The notes beneath the pieces were generated by a model. That model was given only the letters and a program-made list of their open reading frames with translations, did no database searches and was not told the DNA's origin. From contig JBOFDP010000022.1 of assembly GCA_051647125.1 (NCBI GenBank), positions 1 through 17,067 on the forward strand: DNA of 17,067 nt. The letters are read 5' to 3'. Position numbers and translations under genes: made by a program. Each line of letters starts with the position of its first letter. The first letter of the stretch is position 1. The stretch is from JBOFDP01 sp051647125 (GTDB lineage Bacteria; Bacteroidota; Bacteroidia; Chitinophagales; Chitinophagaceae). This document shows positions 15,184 through 17,067 of this stretch, one piece after another.

Positions 15184-15386
15184 ATAATTTTATAAGACAA
15201 GGTGAATATATTTTTTAGAAAAAGTATAGATATTACAATCGTTAAATTTATTTCACTTATGATTTTTGAATAATGTTAATATACAGATGAACTACAAAAA
15301 TTCTGCAGTATTTTCCTTATTATGAAGATATAGATTATCACTTTTAATATTAGTTATTCTCTATTTATCGAGTAAGAAAAATATTC

Positions 15387-15418
15387 TTGCTTATATCTTG
15401 TATTTTTTTATAGCTTTG
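15387..15418 (+). promoter_or_regulatory. Promoter of the second amino acid permease
   Basis: TTG at 15387-15389, a 21-bp gap, and TAGCTTTG at 15411-15418: the best-spaced -33/-7 pair in the window. Transcription should start near 15424, giving a leader of about 108 nt before the ATG at 15532, the longest leader here. Confidence 0.7.
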
Positions 15419-15462
15419 CGAGCGTGCAAAAAATCATTTTACACATAATACTCCTTTCTTCA

Positions 15463-15519
15463 ATGGGATTAAAAATTAATGCTGTAAACTATATGATTTG
15501 GGATACGATACTGCAGTAA
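15463..15519 (+). other. Possible 18-residue leader reading frame
   Basis: ATG at 15463 opens MGLKINAVNYMIWDTILQ and stops at 15517-15519, 12 bases before the permease ATG, inside its predicted leader. It might be a translated upstream frame, but short frames are common by chance and there is no Shine-Dalgarno to support it. Confidence 0.15.
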
Positions 15520-15531
15520 AAATAAAAAAAT

Positions 15532-17004
15532 ATGAAGCTATTTAGCAAAAAATCATTAAGTGAAATATCTGAGAAAAATCCTAAAAAATCATTAAAAAAA
15601 ACCCTTACAGGTATTCAACTTATTTTTATAGGTATGGGTGCTACGGTAGGAGCAGGATTATTTGTACGTACTGCTCAGGCTACAGGGTTTCATGCAGGAA
15701 ATGCCGTATTAATATCCTTTATGATTGCAGCCGTTGCAAGTTCATTATGTGCATTATGTTATGCAGAATTATCGGCAATGATACCCCTCTCAGGTGGTGC
15801 TTATAGCTATGCTTTTGTAGCTATGGGGGAATGGATGGCTTTTACTGTAGGAGTTTTCTTACTTATGGAATTTACGGTATCTCCAGCTACAGTAGCCATC
15901 GGATTTAGTGAATACTTTAATAAACTTCTTATACAGTTAGAAAGTCCTCCAATCCCCTATCAATGGTGTCATTCCTTCTTTGAAAAACAAAACGGAATAA
16001 GAGGGATTCTTAATATACCTGCTCTATTATTGGTTTTAATGCTGACTTTTATTATTATTAGAGGAGTCAAAATAACAATGAGTTTTAATACTATTTTAGT
16101 GATTTTAAAAATAGGAATTATATTGCTCTTTATTTTTATAGGTTGGCAATATATAAAACCAGCAAATCACATACCTTTTTTTATTACTAAAGATACTCCT
16201 CCTGTTATTCATCATGAAGAAGTAGTAGCTGATTACAGCAATTTTTTTAATCATGGATTAGGGGGTATTTTGCGAGGAGGGACTATTGTTTTTTTCGCAT
16301 TCTTTGGCTTTGATGCGGTAGCTATTTCAGCACAAGAAACTAAAAATCCTAAACGAAATTTACCTATTGGCATATTAGGTTCACTATTAGTATGTACTAT
16401 TTTATATTTGTTATTTGCCTATGTATTTACAGGAATAGCTCCTTTTACGGAGTATGTTACCGTAGGGAAAGAAGCCTCCGTAACCTACGCTATACAAACA
16501 TATATACAAGATTATCAGTGGTTAGCTATTGCTGTCACTATGGCTATTTTGGTAAGCTTTATTTCTGTGATTCTTATACTTATGATGGCTCAATCGCGTA
16601 TTCTCTTTTCTATGGCTAATGACAAACTTTTACCCAAATCATTATCTCATATTCATAGCAAGTATAAAACTCCTTATAAAAGTAGTATTATTACTTTTAT
16701 ATCTACTGCCCTATTTGCCTCATGTGTGCCTCAGAATATAGCTGCTGATATTACAGTAATAGGAACATTAATGGTTTTCATTTTTTCCTGTATGATAGTG
16801 CTTATTTTACGAAAAAAATATCCACTCACACATAGACCTTTCAAAGTACCTTTAACCCCATATCTACCTTTATTAAGTATGCTCATCAGCTTTTCTTTTA
16901 TAGTATTTATAGAAATAAAAAGTATACTCATAGTAATCAGTATTTTACTCTTTGGCTGGGTAATTTATTTTGTAAGAAAATCTTTAAATATACAAGAAAA
17001 ATAA
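15532..17004 (+). CDS. APC family amino acid permease (second, divergent copy)
   Basis: A 490-residue, roughly 12-helix inner-membrane transporter of the amino acid-polyamine-cation superfamily. Helix 1 carries GMGATVGAGLFVRTAQATGF (the unwound substrate segment), helix 6 carries FFAFFGFDAVAISAQETKNPKRNLP, and MMAQSRILFSMANDKLLP follows helix 8; HRPFKVPLTPYLP precedes the last two helices. Compared with the permease at 9592-11196 it shares the family blocks but differs through most of its length, including a longer loop with a short hydrophilic insert around residues 220-240 and a compact C-terminus, so it is an old paralogue with probably different substrate, not a recent duplicate. Its N-terminus is lysine/serine-rich and cytosolic. 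It has a well-formed promoter and 108-nt leader. No terminator is visible in the 63 bp left. Confidence 0.9.
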   Translation: MKLFSKKSLSEISEKNPKKSLKKTLTGIQLIFIGMGATVGAGLFVRTAQATGFHAGNAVLISFMIAAVASSLCALCYAELSAMIPLSGGAYSYAFVAMGEWMAFTVGVFLLMEFTVSPATVAIGFSEYFNKLLIQLESPPIPYQWCHSFFEKQNGIRGILNIPALLLVLMLTFIIIRGVKITMSFNTILVILKIGIILLFIFIGWQYIKPANHIPFFITKDTPPVIHHEEVVADYSNFFNHGLGGILRGGTIVFFAFFGFDAVAISAQETKNPKRNLPIGILGSLLVCTILYLLFAYVFTGIAPFTEYVTVGKEASVTYAIQTYIQDYQWLAIAVTMAILVSFISVILILMMAQSRILFSMANDKLLPKSLSHIHSKYKTPYKSSIITFISTALFASCVPQNIAADITVIGTLMVFIFSCMIVLILRKKYPLTHRPFKVPLTPYLPLLSMLISFSFIVFIEIKSILIVISILLFGWVIYFVRKSLNIQEK

Positions 17005-17067
17005 ATAAGCAACATTTTTAAACATTCCTAATTTTTATATTACATTATGATATTTTTCTCTGCTCTG

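Larger units (their letters stand above)
15141..15531. other. 391-bp divergent intergenic region
   Basis: Very AT-rich spacer between the DUF418 pseudogene (leftward) and the second permease (rightward). It holds a -7 element for each gene, the permease leader from about 15424, and one possible 18-residue leader reading frame. I see no hairpin, repeat, RNA gene or protein remnant in 15190-15380. Confidence 0.6.

Noticed and set aside
9592..17004. The two APC permeases as a recent duplication or composite mobile unit
   Set aside because: They share only family-level blocks, lie several kilobases apart with core genes between, and no flanking repeats or transposase are present.
1..17067. CRISPR array, prophage, IS element or defence system
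   Set aside because: No regularly spaced repeats, transposase, integrase, phage structural or nuclease-type genes were seen on either strand.

Overview
The window is a strongly AT-rich piece of a bacterial chromosome, almost certainly from the Bacteroidota. Three things point there. The gene heads carry the phylum's TAnnTTTG -7 promoter element (ten copies, each in front of a gene or transcription unit). Shine-Dalgarno sequences are essentially absent, and starts are preceded by A/T-rich DNA. The proteins also read as Bacteroidota versions: a long Lgt, a CGC-type bacilliredoxin, and a GluRS with an insert after its KLSKR motif. I cannot name genus or family. Most of the window is ordinary core genome. 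I see no phage, IS element, CRISPR array, toxin-antitoxin pair or defence island.

Layout. 1-1742 (+): the C-terminal half of galactokinase, then a NahK-like sugar kinase, which together suggest galactose/N-acetylhexosamine use. 1898-3959 (+): a tight three-gene unit of bacilliredoxin, lgt and yajQ. 4104-8069 (+): rpsO, pnp and eno. rpsO and eno have their own -7 elements, and hairpin terminators follow rpsO and pnp. 8092-8127: a two-way terminator between eno and the converging leftward unit. 8162-9411 (-): a tiny 45-residue lipoprotein (new here), an MmcQ/YjbR protein and a histidine phosphatase. 9592-12143 (+): an APC amino acid permease, a small TPR protein and ubiX. 12219-13845 (+): tRNA-Lys(CUU) with gltX 21 nt downstream, apparently sharing one promoter. 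13959-15140 (-): a DUF418 membrane protein gene broken by an in-frame TAA. 15532-17004 (+): a second, different APC permease behind a well-formed promoter.

How the parts relate. RNA turnover and translation (rpsO, pnp, gltX, tRNA-Lys), glycolysis (eno), envelope lipoprotein maturation (lgt plus a predicted lipoprotein substrate) and nutrient uptake (two APC carriers, two sugar kinases) are interleaved as short units, each with its own promoter.

The most useful non-routine observations are: (1) the single nonsense codon in an otherwise intact DUF418 gene; (2) the unannotated mini-lipoprotein; (3) two near-identical promoters, those of ubiX and the mini-lipoprotein, placed so close to the ATG that the mRNAs should be leaderless; (4) the shared tRNA-Lys/gltX transcript with a T-run at the junction. 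I did not find a convincing previously undescribed multi-gene system.
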